Below the pieces are notes generated by a model. That model was not told the DNA's origin. It saw only the letters and a list, made by a program, of their open reading frames with translations, and did no database searches. This document shows, piece by piece, positions 1-8,425 of a stretch of DNA of 64,000 nt. Within the stretch, counting starts at the first letter, position 1, and each line of letters begins with the position of its first letter. Source of the stretch: Erysipelothrix sp. (GTDB taxonomy: Bacteria; Bacillota_I; Bacilli_A; Erysipelotrichales; Erysipelotrichaceae); contig JAAYHR010000018.1 of assembly GCA_012735275.1 (NCBI GenBank), positions 1 through 64,000 of the forward strand, in the 5' to 3' direction. The position numbers were made by a program, and so were the translations under genes.

Positions 1-202
1 CATCTTTATGGTTAACTTTACCTAAGTGCGACATTAAAATAATTTTAGCGTCATGTTCAATTAAATAATTAATTGTCGGTAAAGCCGCTTGAATACGGTT
101 GTCATCTAAAATAACTCCATCTTTTAGAGGTACGTTAAAGTCGACACGGACAATAACTTTTTTACCAGTAACATCTAAATCTTTTACAGTTCTTTTTGCC
201 AT
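1..202 (-). CDS. pgk: Phosphoglycerate kinase, N-terminal part (cut by left edge)
   Basis: The first 67 residues are visible and begin [20 protein letters not shown], followed by DFNVPL and SHLGK, the hallmarks of the phosphoglycerate kinase N-domain that binds 3-phosphoglycerate. The enzyme makes ATP from 1,3-bisphosphoglycerate in glycolysis. The ATG is preceded by an AAAAAGGAGG ribosome site at about 208-217. The rest of the gene lies left of the window. In many Firmicutes pgk follows gapA, but here about 185 bases and its own promoter precede it. Confidence 0.95.
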   Translation of the reverse strand, partial: MAKRTVKDLDVTGKKVIVRVDFNVPLKDGVILDDNRIQAALPTINYLIEHDAKIILMSHLGKVNHKD

Positions 203-229
203 TAATTCATCCTCCTTTTTATCTCATTA

Positions 230-258
230 ATTATAACAAAGTAAACCGATATAGTAAA
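230..258 (-). promoter_or_regulatory. Promoter for pgk (extended -10)
   Basis: On the minus strand a TATAAT box lies at 230-235, preceded by TGT to give an extended -10. A weak TTTACT (253-258) sits 17 bases upstream. The box is about 28 bases before the pgk start codon. Confidence 0.55.
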
Positions 259-361
259 CGAAAATTAACACTTAGTTTTTTAATTCACATAGTTTGTCTA
301 TGTAAGCGCACCGCATTTGTGCATTGTAGATAAGACATATATATTTACTAACCAAAGTGAT

Positions 362-390
362 TAAAAAAGACCCATATAATTTGGATCTTA
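362..390 (-). terminator. Intrinsic terminator after folT
   Basis: On the minus strand AAGATCC pairs with GGGTCTT (one G-U pair) around a 9-base loop, followed by a T run. The stem overlaps the folT stop codon and closes the lipoprotein-ung-folC-folT unit. Confidence 0.7.
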
Positions 391-1182
391 TTTGTTAATA
401 AATCGACGCTTTATTAGCTTGAAAACCGGATATCCCATGAACATATTAATACTTATCATTACAATTCCCTTCAGGGCACGAATCTGCATTGACAAGATAA
501 TTGGTGTCCCCATCATGTCATTTAACCAGAGTGGTGTTAAGAAACCTTGGATAATAAACTCAATTAATACAATTGAGAGTAAGAGTAAAGTAAAGTCATT
601 ATTAAATTTAATTCCTCGCTTATAAGCATAAAGTAGGACTAAGACAAAGATAATAATTATTAAACTGATAAAGATCAGTGGATTAAAGTTAATGACTGAT
701 GCAATTCCCTCTTCAAGTTTTGAGTAATTAAACATAAGACCAACGACTGTAACTATATACAGTAAATAAGCCATTAATGTTGAAACCAATATAGCTAAGT
801 TAAACTTCTCATTACGCTTAAATAAATACTTAAAGACCAGTGCTGGAATTAAACCAACCAATATATTATTTAAAGTAAATCCGACATAGAATGATCCAAG
901 TGGATTAATCATAATCGAAATAAAATCAAAGGCTAAACCCGAAAGTGCGCCATAGATTGGACCAAGACTGGCGCCAATTAAAATTAAACATAATTGTGAG
1001 AAACGAATAACAACTTGACCACCAAAGAAAAATACCGGTATCGCAACCATGGTTAATACAAGTGCCACCCCAAGTAAGATTGCGGTTAAGCTCATCTTCT
1101 TAAGCGATAACTTCTCCTTAGTTCGCATAAAGACTAAAACTAAAATTAAAACTGTGAAAATTCCACTAATTATTTGTATCAA
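388..1182 (-). CDS. folT: ECF transporter substrate-binding (S) component, probably folate (FolT)
   Basis: A 264-residue, very hydrophobic protein with about six or seven membrane segments and the layout of ECF-type S components; residues 30-110 (KKMSLTAILLG onward, then GPIYGALSGLAFD) look like the folate-family N-terminal half. S components bind a vitamin and work with a shared EcfAA'T module, which is not in this window. The gene overlaps the end of folC by 17 bases, and folC traps imported folates by polyglutamylation, which is the main reason for choosing folate as substrate. The family assignment is fairly firm; the substrate is inferred from context. Confidence 0.8.
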   Translation of the reverse strand: MIQIISGIFTVLILVLVFMRTKEKLSLKKMSLTAILLGVALVLTMVAIPVFFFGGQVVIRFSQLCLILIGASLGPIYGALSGLAFDFISIMINPLGSFYVGFTLNNILVGLIPALVFKYLFKRNEKFNLAILVSTLMAYLLYIVTVVGLMFNYSKLEEGIASVINFNPLIFISLIIIIFVLVLLYAYKRGIKFNNDFTLLLLSIVLIEFIIQGFLTPLWLNDMMGTPIILSMQIRALKGIVMISINMFMGYPVFKLIKRRFINK

Positions 1183-2383
1183 TTATATCCCTCCGATTAT
1201 TTGAAACTTCTGAAACAAAATATAAGGATCCACAGAAAATAACTGTTTTGTTTGGATACTTATCTAAGTAATATGCATAAGCACTTTTTGCTGATTCAAA
1301 ACTTTTAATACCAATGAGATCACTAGCTTTAAGTGCCCGATAATAATTAAACTCCACAAAAACCACTTCCGTAAAGTTTGCTACTAATAAATCTAACATA
1401 ATTTGATAGTCTTTATCCTTCATTGCCGCAAAGATAATTAGCGCATCTTTAGGCGCCGTCGCAATCAATGCTTTAATACCAGCAATATTATGCGCGCCAT
1501 CAAGAATCACCAGTGGATCTTGATTGATAACTTCATAACGACCAGACCAAGTAAAGGCTTTTAAACTAGCCACTAAGATTTCCTGAGCAATATTATAACC
1601 AAGACTATTTAAATGCTTAATAGCTGCAATAACAATCTGCGCATTCTTAACTTGATAGATAGCCGGGTTCTCTAAATGATAAGTCATACCATCAATCATA
1701 AAGACACGCTCACCATCTTCAAGACTAGATTCAATATCACCTAAGATATTTAACTGACTATTTGTCTGACTAACAACTTTTCTAATTTCCGCTAAAGCCA
1801 CTTCATCTTCAACATGAGTTAGCACAAAAGAATTATCTTTAATAATACCAGCCTTGTTATAAGCGATATCTTTAATCGACTTACCAAGTTTCTCAGTATG
1901 ATCAAGGGAAATATTCGTTATAATCGCAAGCTTGGCATCAATAACATTCGTTGAATCATATAATCCACCAATACCAACTTCGATAATCGCAAACTCACAT
2001 GCTTGATCTTGAAAGTAAAGTAAAGCAATTAGCGTATAAATTTGAAAGAAGTTAATATTGTATTTAATAATATCGGTATAGAGATCATTAATATAGTTTA
2101 AAAGATTTTGATTAGATATATACTCATTATTAATTCTGACGCGATCATTTGAAACTTCCATATGTGGTGAAGTAAATAACCCAACCTTGTAATTAGCATT
2201 TCTTAAAACATCTGAAAACATTTTAGCAGTTGAACCTTTACCATTTGTTCCGGTTACATGAATATAAAATGGTTGATGCTTACGTTTGTATTTATTATAG
2301 ATTTCTTTAAACTCAATAAAATCAACTTGGCCAGTGACTTGGCTTTCAATAAAGGCAATAGCCTGGTTAATATCCCTAAACAT
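1166..2383 (-). CDS. folC: Folylpolyglutamate synthase / dihydrofolate synthase
   Basis: A Mur-ligase-like ATP-dependent enzyme of 405 residues, close to the usual length. The P-loop GTNGKGS is at residues 45-51, followed by SPHMEVSNDRVRIN and the ligase-core motif ITNISLDHTEKLG. It adds glutamate to folates in the cytosol, which keeps them in the cell and improves their use by one-carbon enzymes. The start codon shares one base with the ung stop (TAATG), and the end overlaps folT, so ung, folC and folT are translationally coupled. No other de novo folate genes are seen here, which fits a salvage role. Confidence 0.95.
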   Translation of the reverse strand: MFRDINQAIAFIESQVTGQVDFIEFKEIYNKYKRKHQPFYIHVTGTNGKGSTAKMFSDVLRNANYKVGLFTSPHMEVSNDRVRINNEYISNQNLLNYINDLYTDIIKYNINFFQIYTLIALLYFQDQACEFAIIEVGIGGLYDSTNVIDAKLAIITNISLDHTEKLGKSIKDIAYNKAGIIKDNSFVLTHVEDEVALAEIRKVVSQTNSQLNILGDIESSLEDGERVFMIDGMTYHLENPAIYQVKNAQIVIAAIKHLNSLGYNIAQEILVASLKAFTWSGRYEVINQDPLVILDGAHNIAGIKALIATAPKDALIIFAAMKDKDYQIMLDLLVANFTEVVFVEFNYYRALKASDLIGIKSFESAKSAYAYYLDKYPNKTVIFCGSLYFVSEVSNNRRDIIDTNN

Positions 2384-3027
2384 TATTTACTCCAATCTAT
2401 TGGGCTGCGATCTAGTTTAACTAAATACTCATTTACAAGTGAAAATGGTTTTGAGCCAAAGAAACCACGATATGCTGCCAGTGGTGATGGATGTGCTGAT
2501 TCAATTATCATATGTTGCTCACCAATCAATGGTTTAAGCCCTTGTGCGAACTTTCCCCATAAAATATAGATGATTGGTGATGGATGTTCGTTTAAGGCGC
2601 TAATAATTGCATTAGTGAACTGATCCCAACCTAAATCTTTATGTGAAGCAGGCTCGCCTGCTTGGACCGTTAAAATCTTATTTAATAAAAGGACACCTTG
2701 ACTAGCCCATCCTTCTAACTCACCCGACTCTTTAACAATTCCTAAGTCACTCTCTAACTCTTTATAAATATTTCTTAAAGATGGTGGTAGTTTTGTATTT
2801 GGATAGACTGAAAAAGCTAAACCGTTAGCTTGCCCTTCGCCATGGTATGGATCTTGGCCAATAATCACAAGCTTAACATCAGTATAGTCACAAAGCTCAA
2901 AAGCACGAAAAATATTATCTTGGCTTGGATAAATTAGTCCACCCGCATAAGCCTTATCTAAATCATTTTGTAAAGCGATAAAATAATCTTTAGTCATTTC
3001 CCTCTGAATTATCTTCTTCCAATTCAT
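2383..3027 (-). CDS. ung: Uracil-DNA glycosylase (family 1)
   Basis: The 214-residue protein has GQDPYHG at 57-63, with the water-activating aspartate at 59, and AHPSPLAAYRGFFGSKPF near 178-195, with the catalytic histidine at 179. It removes uracil from DNA and so starts base-excision repair. The chosen start (MNWKKII) aligns with the family N-terminus but overlaps the upstream lipoprotein gene by 38 bases; a second Met at residue 11 (MTKDYF) would shorten this overlap. It is followed without a gap by folC. Confidence 0.96.
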   Translation of the reverse strand: MNWKKIIQREMTKDYFIALQNDLDKAYAGGLIYPSQDNIFRAFELCDYTDVKLVIIGQDPYHGEGQANGLAFSVYPNTKLPPSLRNIYKELESDLGIVKESGELEGWASQGVLLLNKILTVQAGEPASHKDLGWDQFTNAIISALNEHPSPIIYILWGKFAQGLKPLIGEQHMIIESAHPSPLAAYRGFFGSKPFSLVNEYLVKLDRSPIDWSK

Positions 3028-4357
3028 ATTCTATTCCCTCAAGTTCTAAATTATTATTACTAATCCATTCATTAATCTTATCTAACATTCGGCTATAAGC
3101 TTCATCAACTTCTATTTCACCTAAAAATAATTCTTTCCAAACATCTCTAAAATCAACCTCATAGAATATCTTAAAGGCGATAATACTTGGATCTTTTTCA
3201 AAGGCTTGTAGTGAAATATATTCTGAATGCGTATAAGCGACAATCATCTCTTCAATATTACTTGAAACAATCTTCTCTAAATCCTTAATATAAGCAGGAT
3301 CTATTATTGGAATTATACCACTATCAATCGTAAACTCGATACCCTTCTGATCCTTAATAGCTTTTAAGAAGAGATTTTGTGCGTTAGGATAGAGACTATC
3401 CTTGTTTAAGACAAAGCCTGAGACACTTGATAAAGTTGATAAGTCAGCTCCATTTAAACTTGGAAGTTTAGTAAAGACTAACTCATAAGCTTGACTAGCT
3501 TGATAATCTTCATAGTACATCCAGTTACCAACTAAGAGAAATGGTGCTGATTGCAGTTCTAAGACTTCCTCATAGTTCCAAAGCATATCAGAATTCTCTA
3601 GACCATTAAACTGCCAACTAGTTTCACCAAGGCTTTGATAAGTACTTAGGGCATTGTATAAATCTTCGCCAATATTTAATTCTTCACCTTTGGAACCACT
3701 AACTATCGAGTAATTAGAATTTTGAATAAATGATAGCATTGCTAATTGCTCATTAAATGGAAATGAGAAAACAGAACTAAGTAGATCATCACGATAAGTC
3801 ACTTGATCAGCTTCCCATTTATTTGCTAACTCACTAATCTTCTCAAAACTATCAATAGCTTCTGGTAGTTTATCATCATTACTATCACTCAGATCAATTC
3901 CAAAGCTCTCCAACATGGTTTTATTATAAGCAAAGAGTAATCCTTTCGAATCAAATGGCATAAAGTAGTTTTCAACTTGATTAACATCTTTTGTATATTT
4001 TTCGATATAGTCATTCTCAAGAATAACATTTAACTTCTCATCAATCGGATTTAAGTTTTCTGACATTAGTGGTGTGTATTCAATTAATGTTTGAACAATA
4101 TCATATTCACTTATATCTAATTTTAGTGATTCATCGATCACACTGTATGTATAGACATCAGGATATTGCTCATTTAGATAATTAGTTATTACTTGCCCAA
4201 AATTATCATCAAAGACACCGATATGAATTTTTGCATCGGCTTCGATTGGCATTTCTTCGATTGAATTAATCATGGTCTCAAGATCGCCATTAGCGACTTT
4301 ACTTGTACATGCACTTAATAGTAAGACGCTTATGAGGATAATAATTATTTTTCGCAT
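2990..4357 (-). CDS. Extracellular solute-binding lipoprotein, orphan
   Basis: A 455-residue predicted lipoprotein: signal peptide MRKIIIILISVLLLSAC with the lipobox cysteine at 17. The body resembles family 1 (sugar/oligosaccharide type) ABC substrate-binding proteins, including a LVGNWMYYEDY segment and a C-terminal region like that of maltose-type binding proteins. No permease or ATPase gene is adjacent, so its ligand and partner are unknown. The C-terminus is strongly acidic. A GGTGG ribosome site precedes the ATG. It is the first gene of the unit leading to ung, folC and folT. Confidence 0.7.
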   Translation of the reverse strand: MRKIIIILISVLLLSACTSKVANGDLETMINSIEEMPIEADAKIHIGVFDDNFGQVITNYLNEQYPDVYTYSVIDESLKLDISEYDIVQTLIEYTPLMSENLNPIDEKLNVILENDYIEKYTKDVNQVENYFMPFDSKGLLFAYNKTMLESFGIDLSDSNDDKLPEAIDSFEKISELANKWEADQVTYRDDLLSSVFSFPFNEQLAMLSFIQNSNYSIVSGSKGEELNIGEDLYNALSTYQSLGETSWQFNGLENSDMLWNYEEVLELQSAPFLLVGNWMYYEDYQASQAYELVFTKLPSLNGADLSTLSSVSGFVLNKDSLYPNAQNLFLKAIKDQKGIEFTIDSGIIPIIDPAYIKDLEKIVSSNIEEMIVAYTHSEYISLQAFEKDPSIIAFKIFYEVDFRDVWKELFLGEIEVDEAYSRMLDKINEWISNNNLELEGIEYELEEDNSEGND

Positions 4358-4411
4358 CTGAATACCACCTTTCTCTTATTTATATTATAACTTTAATTTA
4401 CTTTTTAAATT

Positions 4412-4438
4412 AAAAAAAGCGCTCAAAATGAACGCTTT
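4412..4438 (-). terminator. Intrinsic terminator after the CAP-domain gene
   Basis: Minus-strand stem AAAGCGTTC / GAGCGCTTT (one G-U pair) around a 5-base loop, followed by a run of T. Confidence 0.85.
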
Positions 4439-4454
4439 GCAAAACTTTTCTTAT

Positions 4455-5525
4455 TTAGTAGACAAGCCCAGCATACATTGATCCAGAAATACCAATTGCG
4501 ATATAACGTGCATTTGGATTCATAATCGCTGAACGGTGACTTGATGATGACATCCACCATGCAACTTTAGCTGCCGGTGTACTACCTGAGTAAGTTAGAA
4601 TTTCAATTACTCTTGAATGGTGAATACCACGATCAGTAAATGCAGTCTTATAATGTCTTCCATCTAAACGATAGTGCGAAGCATTTGATACAGCAGCTTC
4701 TGCGGCACGTACGGCTGCGGCAGCTTGCTCACCTGCTCCTGCTAATGATAATGGTGCATAACCTAAAGCAGCACGATTAGCATTAATAATATTTAATGTA
4801 TCAATAACTGCATTACCACTTGCTGGTGTCGGACTAACCTTACGCGTAGACCTTGGTGCTGCAGCACTTGCTTTAGCAAGTTGTGGTACAATGACTACTG
4901 GTTTTTTCGTAATAACAACTTCAAGTGTTTTACTTGTCGTGTTACCGCTCTTGTCAGTTGCAGTATATACTACTTCATATTCGCCAGGAATTGAAGCATT
5001 TACTAAGTGATCGATTTCAAGGTCAACTTCGCCTAAAGAGTTATCTGTAACTTCTTTAACAAAGTCTGCGGCCTTAAATGGATTACCTTCTTCTTGTTCT
5101 ATTTTAGTTTTACTTAATTCAATTTTTGGTGCTGTAGTATCAACAAATTCAACGTTAACGTCTACAGTAATTTGATCGATTATTTGTTTACCTTCTTGTG
5201 AGTCTGTATAGACATCAATTTTAGCGACAACTAATTGTGGATCAAAACTTGAGAAATCGACTTCTTCAAGGTGAACTTCACTTAGTCTAACGTCACTTGT
5301 AAATTCTTCTGGTTTAACTACATATTTAGAATGTGTTTCTAACACATCATTTTTAATTTTTTCGTAATTGGCACGATTCATTTCCAATTTATAAACCTCA
5401 GCGACTTCTACTTCTGGTTCTACGTCTTCCATAGCGTAAATTTTATTATCGTTTGAAAATAAAGCTAAGAATAACATAACCGTTAAGTACATCACGAGAG
5501 CTGGTTTCATATAGGGATGATTCAT
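4455..5525 (-). CDS. Secreted CAP/SCP-domain protein with an Ig-like DUF5011-type domain
   Basis: A 356-residue exported protein. Residues 1-31 form a signal peptide ending near KIYA. Residues about 135-210 form a bacterial Ig-like domain of the kind often annotated DUF5011 (VDTTAPKIELS, then YEVVYTATDKSGNTTSKTLEV). An Ala/Pro/Ser-rich linker follows, then a CAP domain from about 240 (NANRAALGYAPLSL, ILTYSG, WWMSSSSHRSAIMNPNARYIAIG). CAP proteins are secreted and of mixed or unknown function. No LPXTG anchor is visible. The start is set by AAAGGAGGG just upstream. The gene looks monocistronic. Confidence 0.85.
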   Translation of the reverse strand: MNHPYMKPALVMYLTVMLFLALFSNDNKIYAMEDVEPEVEVAEVYKLEMNRANYEKIKNDVLETHSKYVVKPEEFTSDVRLSEVHLEEVDFSSFDPQLVVAKIDVYTDSQEGKQIIDQITVDVNVEFVDTTAPKIELSKTKIEQEEGNPFKAADFVKEVTDNSLGEVDLEIDHLVNASIPGEYEVVYTATDKSGNTTSKTLEVVITKKPVVIVPQLAKASAAAPRSTRKVSPTPASGNAVIDTLNIINANRAALGYAPLSLAGAGEQAAAAVRAAEAAVSNASHYRLDGRHYKTAFTDRGIHHSRVIEILTYSGSTPAAKVAWWMSSSSHRSAIMNPNARYIAIGISGSMYAGLVY

Positions 5526-5651
5526 ATTGCCCTCCTTTTATATCTATTTAATGATAACCAAATGGCAATATTATTTCAAATTATCAGGGAAATGTAAGTT
5601 TTCAATAATTACAACAAGTAAAAAAAGCCCATATAACAAGACTTTCTAGCT

Positions 5652-5679
5652 TTTTAAAAATAAATACCAAAAAATGGTA
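5652..5679 (-). terminator. Weak hairpin after ogt
   Basis: Minus-strand TACCA/TGGTA stem 6 bases after the ogt stop, followed by TTTATTTTT. A second T-rich imperfect hairpin lies further on at about 5621-5645. The stem is short, so this is a tentative terminator. Confidence 0.4.
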
Positions 5680-5684
5680 GTTAT

Positions 5685-6131
5685 TTAATGACTTTCTAAT
5701 TCTAGTAACTTAGCTTTTATATCAGAGCCAAATGCATAGTGTCCAAGTTGTCCATCAGCCTTTAATACGCGATGACAAGGCACAATTATTGGAAATTTGT
5801 TTTTACCACAAACACTTCCAACTGCCCGATATGCTTTATCATGCCCACTAGCTATTGCGAGATCCCCATATGATTTAGTCTGACCATAAGCAATCTTAAG
5901 CATGGCTTGATAGACTGCAAGTTCAAAATTTGTTCCCTCGATATTAAGTGGTAGATCAAATTCTTTTCGCTCCTCTTTAAAGTATTCAGATAACTGAATC
6001 TTTGCCATATTGGTAATAGCATTGGGCTTAATAACTAAATCAAAGGGTTCAAAAGATATGGCTTCAAGTAGATGCTCACTTGCTTTAATATATATTATTC
6101 CGATTTGACTATCTAATTTATCGTAATACAT
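5685..6131 (-). CDS. ogt: Methylated-DNA--protein-cysteine S-methyltransferase
   Basis: A 148-residue suicide repair protein that takes the methyl group from O6-methylguanine onto its own cysteine. The acceptor motif PCHRV is intact, with cysteine 119, and is preceded by VGSVCGKNKFPIIV. The DNA-binding helix region (FELAVYQAMLKIAYGQTKSYG, about 69-89) is also present. It lacks the Ada regulatory domain. An AAGGAG ribosome site precedes the ATG. It follows the lemA terminator and appears to be transcribed alone. Confidence 0.93.
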   Translation of the reverse strand: MYYDKLDSQIGIIYIKASEHLLEAISFEPFDLVIKPNAITNMAKIQLSEYFKEERKEFDLPLNIEGTNFELAVYQAMLKIAYGQTKSYGDLAIASGHDKAYRAVGSVCGKNKFPIIVPCHRVLKADGQLGHYAFGSDIKAKLLELESH

Positions 6132-6145
6132 AGTTTCTCCTTATT

Positions 6146-6176
6146 AAAAAAAGGTATATAAATAATATACCTTTAA
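6146..6176 (-). terminator. Strong intrinsic terminator after lemA
   Basis: Minus-strand stem AAAGGTATAT / ATATACCTTT with a short loop, then TTTTTTT. The first arm begins around the lemA stop codon. Confidence 0.9.
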
Positions 6177-6736
6177 AATTCAACTGTTGGTTTTTCTCTT
6201 TGACTTTCATTTTGTAATTTAAATAATGTTTCCTCTTTGAAATTAAACATTGAAGCAACAACGTTTGCTGGGAATACACTAACAGCATTATTGTGATACT
6301 TAACAGTACCATTATAATATTTTCTTGAATTTTCAATTTCTGTTTCCATTGCACGTAAATCATTTTGCATTTGGATAAAGTTTGAACTTGCTTTTAAGTC
6401 TGGATATGCTTCCGCAACTACTAGCAAATTACTAATACCCATAGATAATTCGTTTTCTGCTTCTAGTCGAGATGCTGTATCATTTGATTCAATTGCTCTT
6501 GAACGAGCTTTAACAATATTTTCTAAAGTTTCGCTCTCATGAGCCGCTGAAGCTTTGACAGTAGCTACTAAGTCAGGAATCAAGTCCGAACGTTTTAACA
6601 ATAATACGTCCATTGTTGAGAATGCTTCTCTAACTTGGTTTCTAGATCTTATTAAATTATTGTACTGACCAATTACATAAACTGCTAAAACCGCAACTAG
6701 TACAAAGATGACTAGAAGGATAATTTTCCAATCCAT
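6173..6736 (-). CDS. lemA: LemA family protein
   Basis: A 187-residue protein with one N-terminal membrane segment (about residues 4-23, IILLVIFVLVAVLAVYVIG) and a cytosolic or external all-helical LemA domain containing RSRNQVREAFSTMDVLLLKRSDLIPDLV and NLVVAEAYPDLKASSNF-like segments. LemA proteins are widespread but their function is unsettled. The start was placed at MDWKII because GAGGAGGAGA lies directly before it; an upstream in-frame start would add 10 residues. The gene is flanked by its own terminator. Confidence 0.9.
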   Translation of the reverse strand: MDWKIILLVIFVLVAVLAVYVIGQYNNLIRSRNQVREAFSTMDVLLLKRSDLIPDLVATVKASAAHESETLENIVKARSRAIESNDTASRLEAENELSMGISNLLVVAEAYPDLKASSNFIQMQNDLRAMETEIENSRKYYNGTVKYHNNAVSVFPANVVASMFNFKEETLFKLQNESQREKPTVEF

Positions 6737-6756
6737 ATGTCTCCTCCTCACAAATA

Positions 6757-6776
6757 TATCATACACTTATATGATA
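6757..6776 (-). repeat. Inverted repeat in the lemA 5' leader
   Basis: TATCATA and TATGATA flank a 6-base spacer between a TATAAT box (6777-6782, minus strand) and the lemA ribosome site. It could be an operator or an mRNA hairpin. Confidence 0.4.
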
Positions 6777-6839
6777 ATTATACAACTATTCTTTAAAAAT
6801 TTACACATAACTCTCAATATTGAATAATCTTAACACTAA

Positions 6840-8045
6840 CTAACGACGTCTAATTTTTAGTGCTAAAGTAAATAATTTATCAATAAACTTTTTATTAGTA
6901 TAGGTAAATTCGCCCACATACTCTACGACTTGGGGATTAAAGGTTGCCTTAAAGCGATCAATACCATGATCGAAGGTTCCCGAACATCCACCAAATGAAA
7001 TTAAATCAAGCTCATTATCTTTTGACCAGTTAATTGCATCATAGTAATTAACATTTGAGCCAAAATACTTAAAGAAGTCACGATTCATACCAGAATAAAG
7101 TAATTCTGATTTACTGCCATTCTTTAAGACAAGCAGTGCCGCTATATCAACATCTTTTTGACCAGCTGCTTTATCATTTAGAAAATCAATCTCTTTAATA
7201 GCACGATCGATTTGACTTAAATACTCACGTTTACGTGATTCCTTAATCTTTGAATTTTCAATCGTTTCATTTAATCGCTCAATTCGCTCACTTAATGCCG
7301 CAATTTCTGCTTCAACATTTAAATTAGCAATTGTAATTAAACAATCTTCAGCATAAGCATCAATAATACGTTTAAAGTATTCAGCACCACGTAATGATAT
7401 ATCTTTATGTTCTTCCGTTAAACTAACTAAGCTTGCTAAGCGTTCAACCGCATCACTTGGATTACGTTCAATCACAACACTTGAATTAAGTGCCTTAGCT
7501 CCATTTTTATAGGCACGAGAAGCTGTATAATCAACTTGCCCCTTTAGTTCTATCACCGGAGTAAAACGCGGTTGATAGGAGTCTCTAAGATCACTTACAA
7601 AGCCTTTATGCATAAACTGCTTGTTTGTAAATTGCTTAATTATTTGATTATCTAATTTTTGATGTTTGGATAAATCTTTCATTACTTCATTCATATCAAA
7701 TTGATCATTAATAATATATGGATCAATTGTAATTGAGATGGCCTGATTTGCTTTGGCCAACTGTTTTAAGTTATCTAAATAGAATGCTAATACCACTTTA
7801 TTATCAAAGTCCATAATGGGACCACGTGGTACATATAATAAGGAATAATTTAAGACTATCTTGCGCTTTAATACCATCGCCGTCGCAATCAATTTATCAT
7901 TATCGTATACACCCGTATAAATTGGTGTCCACTCTAACTTAACTTTAGCCCAATTACTTGATTGAAAGAATGTTCCAACTGCATGATTATAGGTAAATTC
8001 ATTAAAAGTTGTTTCATTCAAATTATCTTTAAATGTTAAGTTCAA
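6840..8045 (-). CDS. FemAB family aminoacyltransferase (peptidoglycan cross-bridge), copy 1
   Basis: A 401-residue Fem-type enzyme that would add amino acids from aminoacyl-tRNA to lipid II to build the interpeptide bridge. The two GNAT-like subdomains are visible, with VGTFFQSSNWAKVK near the N-terminus, LLYVPRGPIMDF near 70-85 and ELDLISFGGCSGTFDHGIDRFKATFNP near the end. Residues about 250-295 form the antiparallel coiled coil typical of FemA. The start is a TTG at 8043-8045: GAGGAG lies 7 bases upstream and no in-frame ATG fits. Substrate residue is not predictable. A paralogue lies at 25725-26948. Confidence 0.88.
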   Translation of the reverse strand: MNLTFKDNLNETTFNEFTYNHAVGTFFQSSNWAKVKLEWTPIYTGVYDNDKLIATAMVLKRKIVLNYSLLYVPRGPIMDFDNKVVLAFYLDNLKQLAKANQAISITIDPYIINDQFDMNEVMKDLSKHQKLDNQIIKQFTNKQFMHKGFVSDLRDSYQPRFTPVIELKGQVDYTASRAYKNGAKALNSSVVIERNPSDAVERLASLVSLTEEHKDISLRGAEYFKRIIDAYAEDCLITIANLNVEAEIAALSERIERLNETIENSKIKESRKREYLSQIDRAIKEIDFLNDKAAGQKDVDIAALLVLKNGSKSELLYSGMNRDFFKYFGSNVNYYDAINWSKDNELDLISFGGCSGTFDHGIDRFKATFNPQVVEYVGEFTYTNKKFIDKLFTLALKIRRR

Positions 8046-8097
8046 AATATCACTCCTCAATATAGAAGATTACCATTAAAAATGACATCATGTCAAT

Positions 8098-8129
8098 AAA
8101 AAAGAAAAGCACTATTTACATAATGCTTA
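8098..8129 (-). terminator. Intrinsic terminator after the XRE gene
   Basis: Minus-strand AAGCAT / GTGCTT stem followed by TTTTCTTTTTT, overlapping the XRE stop codon. Confidence 0.6.
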
Positions 8130-8351
8130 TCTCATTAATAATTCATGTAAATCAATTCCTAAACCATTGGCGATTTTTTCCATTGAAATTATCGAAACAT
8201 TTCGTGTACCTCGTTCTACATCAGAAATATAGTTTCGATGTAGTCCCGCACGAAAGGAAAGTTCCTCCTGCGAAATATTTAGGTTTAATCTTTGTTTTCT
8301 CATATTAGATCCAAAGATATGTTGTAATGGGTTACCTGATTGTTTGTCCAT
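8127..8351 (-). CDS. Small XRE-family (Cro/C1) transcription regulator
   Basis: A 74-residue protein that is almost entirely a helix-turn-helix of the Cro/C1 class: NMRKQRLNLNISQEELSFRAGLHRNYISDVERGTRNVS is the recognition unit. Its size resembles restriction-modification controller proteins, but no such enzymes are nearby. The start MDKQSGN follows GTGGAGG; a longer frame would run through the promoter. It lies 75 bases after whiA and has its own pair of TATAAT boxes with a palindrome, so it is probably autoregulated. Targets are unknown. Confidence 0.85.
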   Translation of the reverse strand: MDKQSGNPLQHIFGSNMRKQRLNLNISQEELSFRAGLHRNYISDVERGTRNVSIISMEKIANGLGIDLHELLMR

Positions 8352-8375
8352 GTGTATTCCTCCACTTCTACTACA

Positions 8376-8396
8376 ATTATAAGTGTAATTATACAC
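8376..8396 (-). promoter_or_regulatory. Promoter and likely operator of the XRE gene
   Basis: Two minus-strand TATAAT boxes, at 8388-8393 and 8376-8381, precede the XRE gene. A dyad with arms GTGTA/TACAC (8383-8396) is centred on the upstream box, where a bound repressor would block polymerase. Confidence 0.5.
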
Positions 8397-8425
8397 CACC
8401 TCCACCCACTGTGAGTGTTATATAC

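Noticed and set aside
392-625. Plus-strand open frame opposite folT
   Set aside because: It lies wholly antisense to folT, has no ribosome site and no recognisable protein features.
6118-6363. Minus-strand frame overlapping ogt and lemA
   Set aside because: It is the lemA sequence read in another frame across a strong terminator; codon content is not protein-like.
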